Of a stretch of 64,000 bases of DNA, positions 1 to 7,620 are shown piece after piece. The notes under the pieces were generated by a model. That model searched no databases, was not told the origin of the DNA, and worked only from the letters and a program-made list of their open reading frames with translations. Position 1 is the first letter of the stretch, and every line of letters begins with the position of its first letter. Source of the DNA: Thiopseudomonas sp964394445 (GTDB taxonomy: Bacteria > Pseudomonadota > Gammaproteobacteria > Pseudomonadales > Pseudomonadaceae). The stretch covers positions 1-64,000 of the forward strand of contig CAYMXO010000002.1 of assembly GCA_964394445.1 (NCBI GenBank). The letters run 5' to 3'. A program made the translations under genes and the position numbers.

Positions 1-499
1 TGCCGGCCTTTTCGTTTTCGGCCATTTTCTCCGGCAGGCTGCTGACAAAGGCAAAGTCACTGTTGAGCCGGTTCCACAGACTTTCCAGCCCACTGATGAT
101 GCGACTGTTGAGGTCATCAACATCCTGGCTCAGCGCAGCAAACAAATAATCGGCATGGCTGTGGTTACCCTGTTGCTGGGCCTGATTGACCTCGTTGGCC
201 AGCCGGCGGATTTCGGCAAGGAAATCACCAATTTCAGGGTTCACCTTGCGCCGGCGCTCATCGGCAATCAGCTGGGCAATCAGCTGGCGCGCCGGCTCGC
301 CCAGTTTGGGCCCCGAATGCTCGTCAACATGGGAAAAAATCCGCGCATCCAGCAGACGCTCGATTGCCCCGCCCTGCTCCAGCTCGTCGATCGGCTCGCC
401 ATAATAGCTGCGCATCACCAGGTCGGCATTGCGCCCCAGCAACCGCAGGCGCTCCACGCCCTGCCGAAAGGCCTCACCCTGATACTCCAGCCGGCTCAT
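1..499 (-). CDS. mksF: Condensin subunit MksF-like, N-terminal part (cut by window edge)
   Basis: The first 166 residues of a protein that continues beyond base 1. It starts at ATG 499-497, and its start overlaps the mksE stop in an ATGA junction, so it is translationally coupled. The visible part is helical and charged, begins MSRLEYQGEAFRQGVERL, and has no P-loop. Position as third gene after an SMC-like ATPase and a MukE-like protein suggests the kleisin subunit that bridges the ATPase heads. The function rests mainly on operon context; the winged-helix fold cannot be confirmed from this fragment. Confidence 0.7.
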   Translation of the reverse strand, partial: MSRLEYQGEAFRQGVERLRLLGRNADLVMRSYYGEPIDELEQGGAIERLLDARIFSHVDEHSGPKLGEPARQLIAQLIADERRRKVNPEIGDFLAEIRRLANEVNQAQQQGNHSHADYLFAALSQDVDDLNSRIISGLESLWNRLNSDFAFVSSLPEKMAENEKAG

Positions 500-1125
500 G
501 ACAGCAGCTCCTCCTGCTGTACAGCGGGCTCTTCTTCAACCTGGATACGTTCTTCTTCCTGGATAAAACGCACCAGCTCCAGCAGATAGTCGATCTTGCC
601 GGTGACGATGAAATGCTGGCGCTCCCTGTGCGGCTGCAACAGATAACCCTGCTGGCGCAGGCGATCAAACACCAGTTTCAGCTGCCCGCCGACATCTTCG
701 CTTTGTGACTGAAACAGGCGGGTATTGCACAGCTGCTGCAACTGCTGGCGCAAGCTGGGGTTGGTTTCAATGCGTGCGGCGATATCGTGCCGGTTCAGCA
801 CATCGTGGGCACCCGGCACCCGGTCGCTGCCGGTCGTATCCTGCACCAGCTGCAACAGGCTGAGCATGGGCATCAGGCTGTCCAGGGTTTCGCGCAGCTG
901 CTGACTGAGCTGGTCGCGCAGTTCCTGGTTCAGCTCACGCCAGGCCAGATACCAGACCGCACCATCGGCACTGCTGGCCAGGCGCCGGTTAAGCGGACGC
1001 AGGTACTCGTCAATGGCGGTGCGGGTTTCTTCCTGTTGCAGGCGCTCGTGGTTATGGCTGTCGCTGACGGCGCAGACAAAACCGCCGGCCAGCAGGTATT
1101 CAAGCAGGGCTCCATACTGGATCAT
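496..1125 (-). CDS. mksE: Condensin subunit MksE-like (MukE family)
   Basis: A 209-residue soluble protein resembling the MukE/MksE winged-helix subunit in size and position. It lies between the SMC-like ATPase and the putative kleisin with 4-bp ATGA overlaps on both sides, so the three genes are one coupled operon. A GAGGAGGT ribosome binding site precedes its ATG. The N-terminus (IQYGALLEYLLAGGFVCA) fits the hydrophobic helix of an adaptor that packs against a kleisin. The C-terminus is very acidic (EEEERIQVEEEPAVQQEE). By family knowledge it would bind MksF and regulate DNA loading. The assignment comes mainly from context and length. Confidence 0.75.
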   Translation of the reverse strand: MIQYGALLEYLLAGGFVCAVSDSHNHERLQQEETRTAIDEYLRPLNRRLASSADGAVWYLAWRELNQELRDQLSQQLRETLDSLMPMLSLLQLVQDTTGSDRVPGAHDVLNRHDIAARIETNPSLRQQLQQLCNTRLFQSQSEDVGGQLKLVFDRLRQQGYLLQPHRERQHFIVTGKIDYLLELVRFIQEEERIQVEEEPAVQQEELLS

Positions 1126-4100
1126 TGTGCGACCTCCTCGCGTTGTTGCTGCAACAGCTGGCTCAGACGGCTCAACTGCGGTTCAATGCGTTTGAGCCGT
1201 GCCGGCTGCCCGGGCTGTCGCTCGATTAAATAACGCTGTTCAAACAAGGTCAGCACATCGGACTCCGGGTTGGGGAAGGCTCCCACCACGTAAATATTGT
1301 TGTTGGCGCAGGCGTTAAACAACTTTTCCACGTTGTGGTAAGCCAACGTACCGATTTCATCAATCGGCCAGTGAATGGTCACTTTGGCCTCCCCGCGCAG
1401 CAGGCGGGTAAAGGCCAGCAGGTATTTGCACAGGATCAGGTACGCCATGCCGTGGCTGGACGATTCCAGCAACTGGCGGTCATTGCGGATGACCAGATCC
1501 GAGCCGCCTTCGTTTAGATGCAATTCGAGCCGCATCAGGCTTTCAAAGCTGAATTGCTGGTCACTGCGCAGCAATTCGGCGACATCCGCCAGCTGCTTGA
1601 GATAGGCTTCCGGCGGCAGCTCGCCCGGATGCTGCTCCCACTGCTGATGCAAAGCAGAAAAAGCTTTCAACGGCTGCCAGAAACCCAGCTCGTCGATGGT
1701 GGACTGGATGCGCACTTCGGACTTGCTGATGCCTTCCAGCACGAATTCTTCGGTCACCTCGGCGCTCAAACGGCGGCTCTGCTCGCTGATGCGGCGGTTC
1801 AGGTCGCGGAATACGGTGAAGAAGTTATACAGGTCACCGCCGTAGTTACGGCCCTGCTGGATCAGGTTTTGCTGTTGGTCATCAAGCAACCGCAACATGC
1901 CGGCAAAGCCCTGCAACAGGGCGCGGGCGCCGGGCTGTTCGCCCAGCTGATGCAATTGTTGTTGCCAGGTGTCCATGAAGTCGGCCGCACTGTCGCGGAT
2001 CAGCTCGCGCTCAAAGTTTTGCAGGGCGCCAGCGACTTTGCCCGCGCGCTCACCCCGCTCACCCAGCACCTGCTGCATGCGGGCGATACGCTCACGGCAG
2101 TCGGCGGTTGGCAGGGCCTCGCCTTCAGGCAGTGCCGGCAAGTGCGGCAATTGCTCCACCTGACGCAACAGCTTTTGCACACTATCAAGCTGGCCTTGCA
2201 GCTGCTGTGTGTGCTGGCGACCATCCTTGACCCGTTGACGTTGCTGGTTGCGCTGGCTGTTAAAGGCTTCACTCAGGGCGCGCAGCGCTTCTTCCAGGGT
2301 CAGGCGTGTCTGCGTCAGTTCATATTCACTGGCGACCAGCTGCGGTTTGCGCTGCTGCCAGTCCACGCGGATAAATTCCTGGTACTCCTTGAGCTCGTCC
2401 GTGCGTGCTTCGGTGTTGCGGATGCGCTGGCGCAGTTCCTTGAGCTTGCTTTCCAGCTGGCTGACGCGGTTGGGGTCAATACCCTGCTCCAGCAACTCCT
2501 GCTTCAGTGCCTGCTCCAGCTGGCGGATTTGTTCGTCATAGCTGCGCTGGCGTGCCTGCAGGTTCTGCTCATGCTGCTGATGTTTTTCTTTAAGACGCCC
2601 GAGCTGTTCCTCGAAATCGGCCAGCTCCTCCATCTTGCGGGTATTGAAGGCGTCTTCACGCTCACGCAGCAGGGTTTTCTGCCGCTCCTGTTGCTGCTGC
2701 AACTGCAGCTCCAGACCCTGTAGCTGCTGGCGCAAATCATCACGGCGGTGACGCTTGAGCTGCTCCAGCTCCTGGCGGTACTGCTCCAGACTGCTCCTGG
2801 CAAAGTCCAGGTCTGTGCGCAAACGTTGCGCCTGTTGGCGAGCCTGGCTGACATGTCTTGCCGCCTCGTCACTGGCCTGATTGAGCTGTTTTTGCTGTTT
2901 TTCCAGCTCCTCCAGCCGGGTCTGCTCTTCGCGCACCCGCGCCATCGCATCTTTCAGCGCCTGCGCCAGCTGCTCGTCATCCCGGGCGTGGGGCGGGGTT
3001 TCCAGGCGGCTCAGGTCGAGCCGGAGCTGATACAGGCTCGTCTCGGCCTGTGGCTGCAACTGCGGGTTAAGGTCGGTGCGTTCCAGCAGCTCGGCACGGA
3101 TGACCTTGCCGATCCGCTGCTGCCAGCCCGGCTGCTGCTCCTGCAAAAATGCACGCAGGCTGCCGGCCCTGGGCTCGCTCTGGCGCTGCAGCTGCTCGTG
3201 CTCCTGCTGGGCGCGCTGCAGAACCTGGCGCTGGCGACTGACCTGTTGCAAATGGTCATCCTGTTCACGCCGTGCCTGCTCCTGCTCCTGGGCCAGACGG
3301 TCCAGCTCGGCAGTTTTCTGGTTCAAAGCATTCTGTGCCGCATCCACCCGCGCTTGCTGTTCTTCCAGGCGCTCCAGCTCCAGCGCTTCCAGCAAACTGC
3401 CCTTGAGGCGGATTTCCACTTCCTTTTGTTGCCCCATCAGCTGCAAGCGCTGCTCGTTGAAGCGCTCACGCTCAACGTTTACTTCGCGCTGATAATCTTC
3501 GTCCAGTTCCCGGCGTTTGCGGGCCTGCTCGTCGCGCACAGCATTTTCTTGCTGACGTACCTGTTCCAGCTGCTCGTCAATCTGGTTACGAAACTCTTGC
3601 AGCTCTTCAGCCTGCTCAAAACGGCGTGATTCAAAACGCTGACGCGAACTGCCTTCGGCTTCACGCAGCAATTGCAGCTCGTCATCCAGGCTGTCGCGCT
3701 CGGCACGCCAGATACCCAGCTGACCGACCGCCTGCTCCAGCGCCGGCATGTCGCGAACTTCATACGCGTGAAAACGCTGCTCAATACTGTCCAGGGTCGC
3801 CAGCACCTGCTTGTGATCACTTTTAATCTGGCTGAGCCTGTTGTCATGCTCCAGCCGCTGTGTTTCATAGCGTTCTTCCTGTTGCTGCAGTTCGGCCTGC
3901 CACTGGCTGATCTGTTGCTCAAGGTCGGCATGCTGGCGTTTCAGCTCTCCGGCATCCTGTTGCAGCAGCGGCTGCAGCCGGGCAATCAGCAGCTCGCTGT
4001 CTTCCAGTTGCTGCACCTGGCCATCCAGTTTGTCGAACTGCTGGCGCAGGCCGTGCAAACGGCGTGACTGGCGCACCTGCTGCACCCAGTCGCGCACCTG

Positions 4101-4790
4101 GGCGCTCTTGATGCGGGTGGTGGGCAAATCCACGCCTTCTTCTTCAAAGATGGCCGCCAGCATGGTTTTCAGGGTGTCCATCTTGCCTTCCTTGGCATGC
4201 ACCGCACTGACCAGCTTTTCGATATGGCGCAAGCGGTGCGGATTATCGCAAAGGCTGTAACGCAGGGCCTCCTGGCGCAGGCGGTTGACGGCCAGACGGT
4301 CCAGTTTCAGACTGCCGACATCGTTCTGGATAATGGCGCGATAATCACTGATGCTGTCGATTTTGTTGGAAAACTCGATGTTTTCCAGGCGCAAGTGGCG
4401 GACAAAGTCCGTGTAGCTGCGGGCGTGCAGCTGACCATCGTCCTGTTGCTGCAAAAACAGGCTGCTGTCGTAGGCCGCAGCCACCAGCCGGTAATCAACG
4501 CCCTCTTCGCCACGCCGCATCAAGACCGCCATGCACAAAGCGCCGGATTCGCGGCGGTATTCGTACACCAGATAGGAATTGGCGTTGGGCAGGTAGTAAC
4601 GGTCGAATTTTTGCCGGGTACGCGGTACTACCGCATTGGGCCGCTCGCCATAAAACACCGGAATCAGCCGCTGCAGGGTGGTTTTTCCCGAGGCATTGCT
4701 GCCACAAATATTGCTGTGGCCCTGAAGGTCCAGCTCCACCACCCCGCCCAGGTGGCCGTTGATCATGATGATGCGTAGCAAATGCGCCAT
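1122..4790 (-). CDS. mksB: SMC-like condensin ATPase MksB (DUF3584-type)
   Basis: A 1222-residue SMC-like ATPase. Walker A is GSNASGKT (residues 30-37), followed by the YLP motif at 66-68, the motif pair I recall for DUF3584. About residues 250-1000 are Gln/Glu/Arg/Leu-rich coiled coil. A serine-rich ABC signature-like stretch (SSSHGMAYL) precedes Walker B IHWPIDE (Asp1144, Glu1145). There is no Cys-x-x-Cys zinc hook, which separates it from SbcC/Rad50. It would dimerise and compact or extrude DNA together with MksE and MksF. It is the first gene of the operon; AGGA sits just upstream of the ATG. Many long reading frames on the opposite strand are artefacts of its CAG/CTG-rich coiled-coil codons. 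Confidence 0.85.
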   Translation of the reverse strand: MAHLLRIIMINGHLGGVVELDLQGHSNICGSNASGKTTLQRLIPVFYGERPNAVVPRTRQKFDRYYLPNANSYLVYEYRRESGALCMAVLMRRGEEGVDYRLVAAAYDSSLFLQQQDDGQLHARSYTDFVRHLRLENIEFSNKIDSISDYRAIIQNDVGSLKLDRLAVNRLRQEALRYSLCDNPHRLRHIEKLVSAVHAKEGKMDTLKTMLAAIFEEEGVDLPTTRIKSAQVRDWVQQVRQSRRLHGLRQQFDKLDGQVQQLEDSELLIARLQPLLQQDAGELKRQHADLEQQISQWQAELQQQEERYETQRLEHDNRLSQIKSDHKQVLATLDSIEQRFHAYEVRDMPALEQAVGQLGIWRAERDSLDDELQLLREAEGSSRQRFESRRFEQAEELQEFRNQIDEQLEQVRQQENAVRDEQARKRRELDEDYQREVNVERERFNEQRLQLMGQQKEVEIRLKGSLLEALELERLEEQQARVDAAQNALNQKTAELDRLAQEQEQARREQDDHLQQVSRQRQVLQRAQQEHEQLQRQSEPRAGSLRAFLQEQQPGWQQRIGKVIRAELLERTDLNPQLQPQAETSLYQLRLDLSRLETPPHARDDEQLAQALKDAMARVREEQTRLEELEKQQKQLNQASDEAARHVSQARQQAQRLRTDLDFARSSLEQYRQELEQLKRHRRDDLRQQLQGLELQLQQQQERQKTLLREREDAFNTRKMEELADFEEQLGRLKEKHQQHEQNLQARQRSYDEQIRQLEQALKQELLEQGIDPNRVSQLESKLKELRQRIRNTEARTDELKEYQEFIRVDWQQRKPQLVASEYELTQTRLTLEEALRALSEAFNSQRNQQRQRVKDGRQHTQQLQGQLDSVQKLLRQVEQLPHLPALPEGEALPTADCRERIARMQQVLGERGERAGKVAGALQNFERELIRDSAADFMDTWQQQLHQLGEQPGARALLQGFAGMLRLLDDQQQNLIQQGRNYGGDLYNFFTVFRDLNRRISEQSRRLSAEVTEEFVLEGISKSEVRIQSTIDELGFWQPLKAFSALHQQWEQHPGELPPEAYLKQLADVAELLRSDQQFSFESLMRLELHLNEGGSDLVIRNDRQLLESSSHGMAYLILCKYLLAFTRLLRGEAKVTIHWPIDEIGTLAYHNVEKLFNACANNNIYVVGAFPNPESDVLTLFEQRYLIERQPGQPARLKRIEPQLSRLSQLLQQQREEVAQ

Positions 4791-4934
4791 GTTGTCGTCC
4801 TGAACTGCAATCGAAAACGTGCAAGTTTACAGGATAAGTAAAAAGCACGGGACACCACGGCAACCCGGAGACAGGATCCGGTGTTTTCAGCATCACCGGA
4901 ATCTGCCTGAAACACCGGAGCTGTCCGAAACACC

Positions 4935-4956
4935 GGTCGCGAATAAATTCGATCCT
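4935..4956. repeat. Degenerate REP palindrome
   Basis: The text ggtcgcgaataaattcgatc resembles the better copies at 7491 and 15388 (cgcgaat...attcgctcctgca), the short palindrome common between Pseudomonas genes. Here the right arm is mutated (gatcct instead of gctcct). It lies in the 232-base gap upstream of mksB. Confidence 0.55.
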
Positions 4957-5022
4957 AAAGGGCACTGCGTAGCGCTCAAGTATTGTGCTGGGCCGGAAAA
5001 ATAGCGGCCAGGCGCTTTTATG

Positions 5023-5262
5023 CTAGGCGTAAATATAGAAAAAATATTCCTGCCCATGTTTGACGGCATCCTGCGCCAGCTGATAACCGTGGGCGACCGC
5101 CTCTTCCGGTACATTGCGAAAAGAGCCGGGGCAATCGGTAATCACTTGCAACAGCTGCCCCTTGTGCATGTCGGCCAGGGCTTCCAGGGTATAAATGACC
5201 GGGTAAGGACAGGATTCGCCACGCAGATCCAGGGTAAAGTCGGCTTGCAATGTGGTATTCAT
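5023..5262 (-). CDS. yedF: TusA-family sulfurtransferase-like protein YedF
   Basis: A 79-residue TusA/SirA/YedF fold protein with the signature Cys-Pro-x-Pro (ESCPYP, Cys18) after the LDLRG strand. TusA-family proteins carry a persulfide on this cysteine, and the YedF branch travels with YedE and is linked to selenium or sulfur trafficking. Its ATG overlaps the 3' end of yedE by four bases, so the two are co-translated. Pairing with the membrane protein favours YedF over TusA. The substrate cannot be told from sequence. Confidence 0.88.
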   Translation of the reverse strand: MNTTLQADFTLDLRGESCPYPVIYTLEALADMHKGQLLQVITDCPGSFRNVPEEAVAHGYQLAQDAVKHGQEYFFYIYA

Positions 5263-6458
5263 GGTTTTGCGGCTCTGTTAAAGGCAAAATTGCGGTGATA
5301 GCGCTTTTCGGTGTGTAGAGTCAGGACATACAGGGCACCCAGCATAAGCAGGGTTGCGCCAATTGCCACTGCCGGGCCGGTCAGTGTCAGCAGGTTCAGC
5401 TTGCTGCCGCTGCTGACCAGCAAATTATAAACGCCCAGATGATCCCAGGCATAGGCCAGCAGGGTGGCACCCATGATGTTGCCGGCAAACACCGGCAGGA
5501 ACAGGATCTGCCCTTCCATCAGGCGGTACATCATGCCGGTTTCGCAGCCGGACGCCATCACAATACCCAGCCCGAACAGCACTCCGCCCACCAGCGTGCT
5601 CAGCGCGGCTACCTGGGTTACGGGCGTCAGGTCATACAGCGAAATCACTACCAGGGTCAGCACAGAGCTGATTGCCATGCCGATGATGATTGCCTTGGCC
5701 ATCAGGCTGCGCCCGACCAGGAACAGGTCGCGGAAAGCAGAAGTAAAACAGATCTGGCCTCGCTCGATCAGGATGCCAAAAGCCAGACCAAACAACGCAC
5801 CCAGTGCCAGCCGGGTCTGGCCGGAGGCAAACAGGTAAAGCGCCAGACCCAGGTAAATCACAGCGATCGCACCACCGACCCAGGGCTGAACTATCCGGCT
5901 TTTTATCCGGGAAGGTTTTGCCGCTCCTGCCGTCAGCGATGGACGCCCTTTCCACCAGCGCTGTCGGGCCAGCTTTGCGCCCCAGTAGGTGCCGATACCG
6001 GTGGCCACAATAAAAACCCAGGAATGCAGGGAAAACTGCGGCACACCGGTGAAGAAGGCAGCCAGGTTGCAGCCCATTGCCATGCGCGCACCAAAGCCGG
6101 CCACAATACCGCCAACAAAGCCCTGCACATAGCGGCGCTTTTGCTGGGGCAAACGGATCTTGAAGCTGTTGCTCAGCAGCACCATGACCAGTGCACCAAT
6201 GAACATGCCCCAGACAATCCAGCCATCGGAACGGCTCAGGGTATCACCCTGCAAACTGACCGTTTGATAGTACTGCCAGTGCTCCACCTCGACACCCAGC
6301 ACCTGCAGGATCTCGCCACCCAGACGGGTAAACTCGCCGGTAACCGCCCACACGGTAGAGGTCAGGCCGAAATACAGGGTGCTGAGCAATCCGGCCAGTG
6401 CCAGCACCAGGTAAGGATTCCAGTATTGTTGAAAAACAGTTTTAAACGGAGGTTTCAT
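5259..6458 (-). CDS. yedE: YeeE/YedE-family membrane transporter
   Basis: A 399-residue polytopic inner-membrane protein that I recognise as close to E. coli YedE (about 401 residues). Shared stretches include WAVTGEFTR, GFGARMAMGCNLAAFFTG, LIERGQICFTSAFRDL and ASGCETGMMYR. The buried cysteines in MGCN, QICF and SGCE are the conserved residues thought to relay thiosulfate or related sulfur/selenium species in this family. It is first in a two-gene operon with yedF. Selenium transport is a literature suggestion for this branch, so the substrate remains an inference. Confidence 0.9.
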   Translation of the reverse strand: MKPPFKTVFQQYWNPYLVLALAGLLSTLYFGLTSTVWAVTGEFTRLGGEILQVLGVEVEHWQYYQTVSLQGDTLSRSDGWIVWGMFIGALVMVLLSNSFKIRLPQQKRRYVQGFVGGIVAGFGARMAMGCNLAAFFTGVPQFSLHSWVFIVATGIGTYWGAKLARQRWWKGRPSLTAGAAKPSRIKSRIVQPWVGGAIAVIYLGLALYLFASGQTRLALGALFGLAFGILIERGQICFTSAFRDLFLVGRSLMAKAIIIGMAISSVLTLVVISLYDLTPVTQVAALSTLVGGVLFGLGIVMASGCETGMMYRLMEGQILFLPVFAGNIMGATLLAYAWDHLGVYNLLVSSGSKLNLLTLTGPAVAIGATLLMLGALYVLTLHTEKRYHRNFAFNRAAKP

Positions 6459-6551
6459 GGATGTCTGCGGTCTTTATTGATGGAATCATGCAGAAAAGCA
6501 AAGGCGTCAGGCTGCTGCACAACCTGACAAAAAGAGACAGGGGGGGCAGGC

Positions 6552-7232
6552 TCAGGAGCCGTCTTTCCAGGGCGCCTGCAAATAGCGGGTGCGGTTGAAG
6601 GTTTCCAGCCATTCAGGCTTGTACACCACCAGCGCGGTGATCACTGTGCCGTTGATGAAAGCTTCCGGGAAAGCCACCAGCAGCACCATGCCGAAAAACT
6701 CATCCAGCCAGGGCGGAAACTGGTACAACCCATTGAACCAGAGCAGAACAAAGCCGGAAATGGCACAAAACACTGCGGTCAAAGCCGCGGGGAAAAAGCA
6801 GGTACAGAATATATAGACAAACAGGTTTTCCGGCTTGAAGCGCTCCACCCAGGCAGCCGCCAGCTCCGCAATCACCACCGGCAACACAACCAGCAGCAAA
6901 CCGTTGATTCCAACAGCCACCAGCTCCGGCTTGCCAAAGAAAACAATCACCAGCTGAGCAAACAACCCGGCCAGAATGGCCAGCGGCCAGTGCAGCAGCA
7001 AGGTTACGGCGGTCATGCCGATAAAGTGCACAGCCACACCGCTGGGAAAGTCCCGCCGCATCAGCCACAGCAGACACAGGCAAAATACGGTACCAAACAA
7101 CAAGTGCTGGCGGCGCGTATCGCTGAACAGCTCAACCCAGAGCACCCGGCGCAGAGCCAGCAGAATGATCGGCGCATACAGCAGCCAGCCCAGCCAGAGG
7201 GTCAGTTCGTTGAGAACCATGCTTGCGATCAT
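6552..7232 (-). CDS. CbiM-like ECF transporter permease
   Basis: A protein of about 226 residues with six or seven membrane helices and the CbiM-family segments HFIGMTAVTLLLHWPLAIL and FPEAFINGTVITALVVYKPEW. CbiM/NikM proteins are the substrate-specific components of cobalt or nickel ECF transporters, but their very N-terminal Met-His metal motif is not evident here. No CbiQ- or CbiO-like partner lies nearby, so this is one of the stand-alone members common in pseudomonads. ATG 7232 is preferred over the upstream TTG; an internal ATG at 7220 is also possible. It lies 93 bases upstream of yedE on the same strand. Confidence 0.8.
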   Translation of the reverse strand: MIASMVLNELTLWLGWLLYAPIILLALRRVLWVELFSDTRRQHLLFGTVFCLCLLWLMRRDFPSGVAVHFIGMTAVTLLLHWPLAILAGLFAQLVIVFFGKPELVAVGINGLLLVVLPVVIAELAAAWVERFKPENLFVYIFCTCFFPAALTAVFCAISGFVLLWFNGLYQFPPWLDEFFGMVLLVAFPEAFINGTVITALVVYKPEWLETFNRTRYLQAPWKDGS

Positions 7233-7404
7233 TGCCAAAACCCTGTCATCAGGAGTGCCTTTAAAATCAACTACCCACTTTACCGGTAAACCAGCCAGCC
7301 ACCCGTGGCCGGGGAGCCGCCCCCAAAAACCGGAATCAACCTGTCAGGGGACAAGCCCTTCCTACAGTTCCCGAACAACACGCCTATGCCCTGGCAGGAT
7401 ACAA

Positions 7405-7433
7405 GCTTCTGCAGAAACGGCTTCAGCCGCGAA
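7405..7433. repeat. REP-like palindrome
   Basis: gcttctgcagaaacgg followed by cttcagccgcgaac: an imperfect palindrome of the same family as 41088 (gttcgcggctgaagccgc). Confidence 0.5.
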
Positions 7434-7490
7434 CAGCGCCCGGACAAGGCACCTGCCAAAAACACCAACACCGGAGCCTGCGCGAAATAC

Positions 7491-7517
7491 CGGTCGCGAA
7501 TAAATTCGCTCCTGCAA
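7491..7517. repeat. Pseudomonas-type REP palindrome
   Basis: cggtcgcgaataaattcg followed by ctcctgcaa. Nearly identical to the copy at 15388, with arms gcgaat/attcgc and the trailing ctcctgca typical of Pseudomonas REPs. Confidence 0.75.
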
Positions 7518-7620
7518 CATACAAATACGGGAGCGGGAACAGGCTCCCTCGCACAAAAGCTGGCTCATGGCAAAACCCGGGAACCTGCTGCTGACCGGGC
7601 GACGACCCGCTCCGACATGC

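Larger units (their letters stand above)
7239..7620. other. 382-base intergenic region with REP elements
   Basis: There is no convincing gene between the CbiM-like permease and rlhA. The region holds at least two REP-type palindromes (7405-7433 and 7491-7517). The surrounding GC-rich text looks like decayed REP copies (for example cttcagccgcgaac and ccctcgcacaaaagctgg). Short reading frames here lack ribosome binding sites. Confidence 0.7.

Noticed and set aside
1518..2723. 401-codon open frame on the plus strand opposite mksB
   Set aside because: Its Leu/Gln-rich product mirrors the CAG/CTG-rich coiled-coil codons of mksB; there is no ribosome binding site, and the minus-strand gene has clear motifs.
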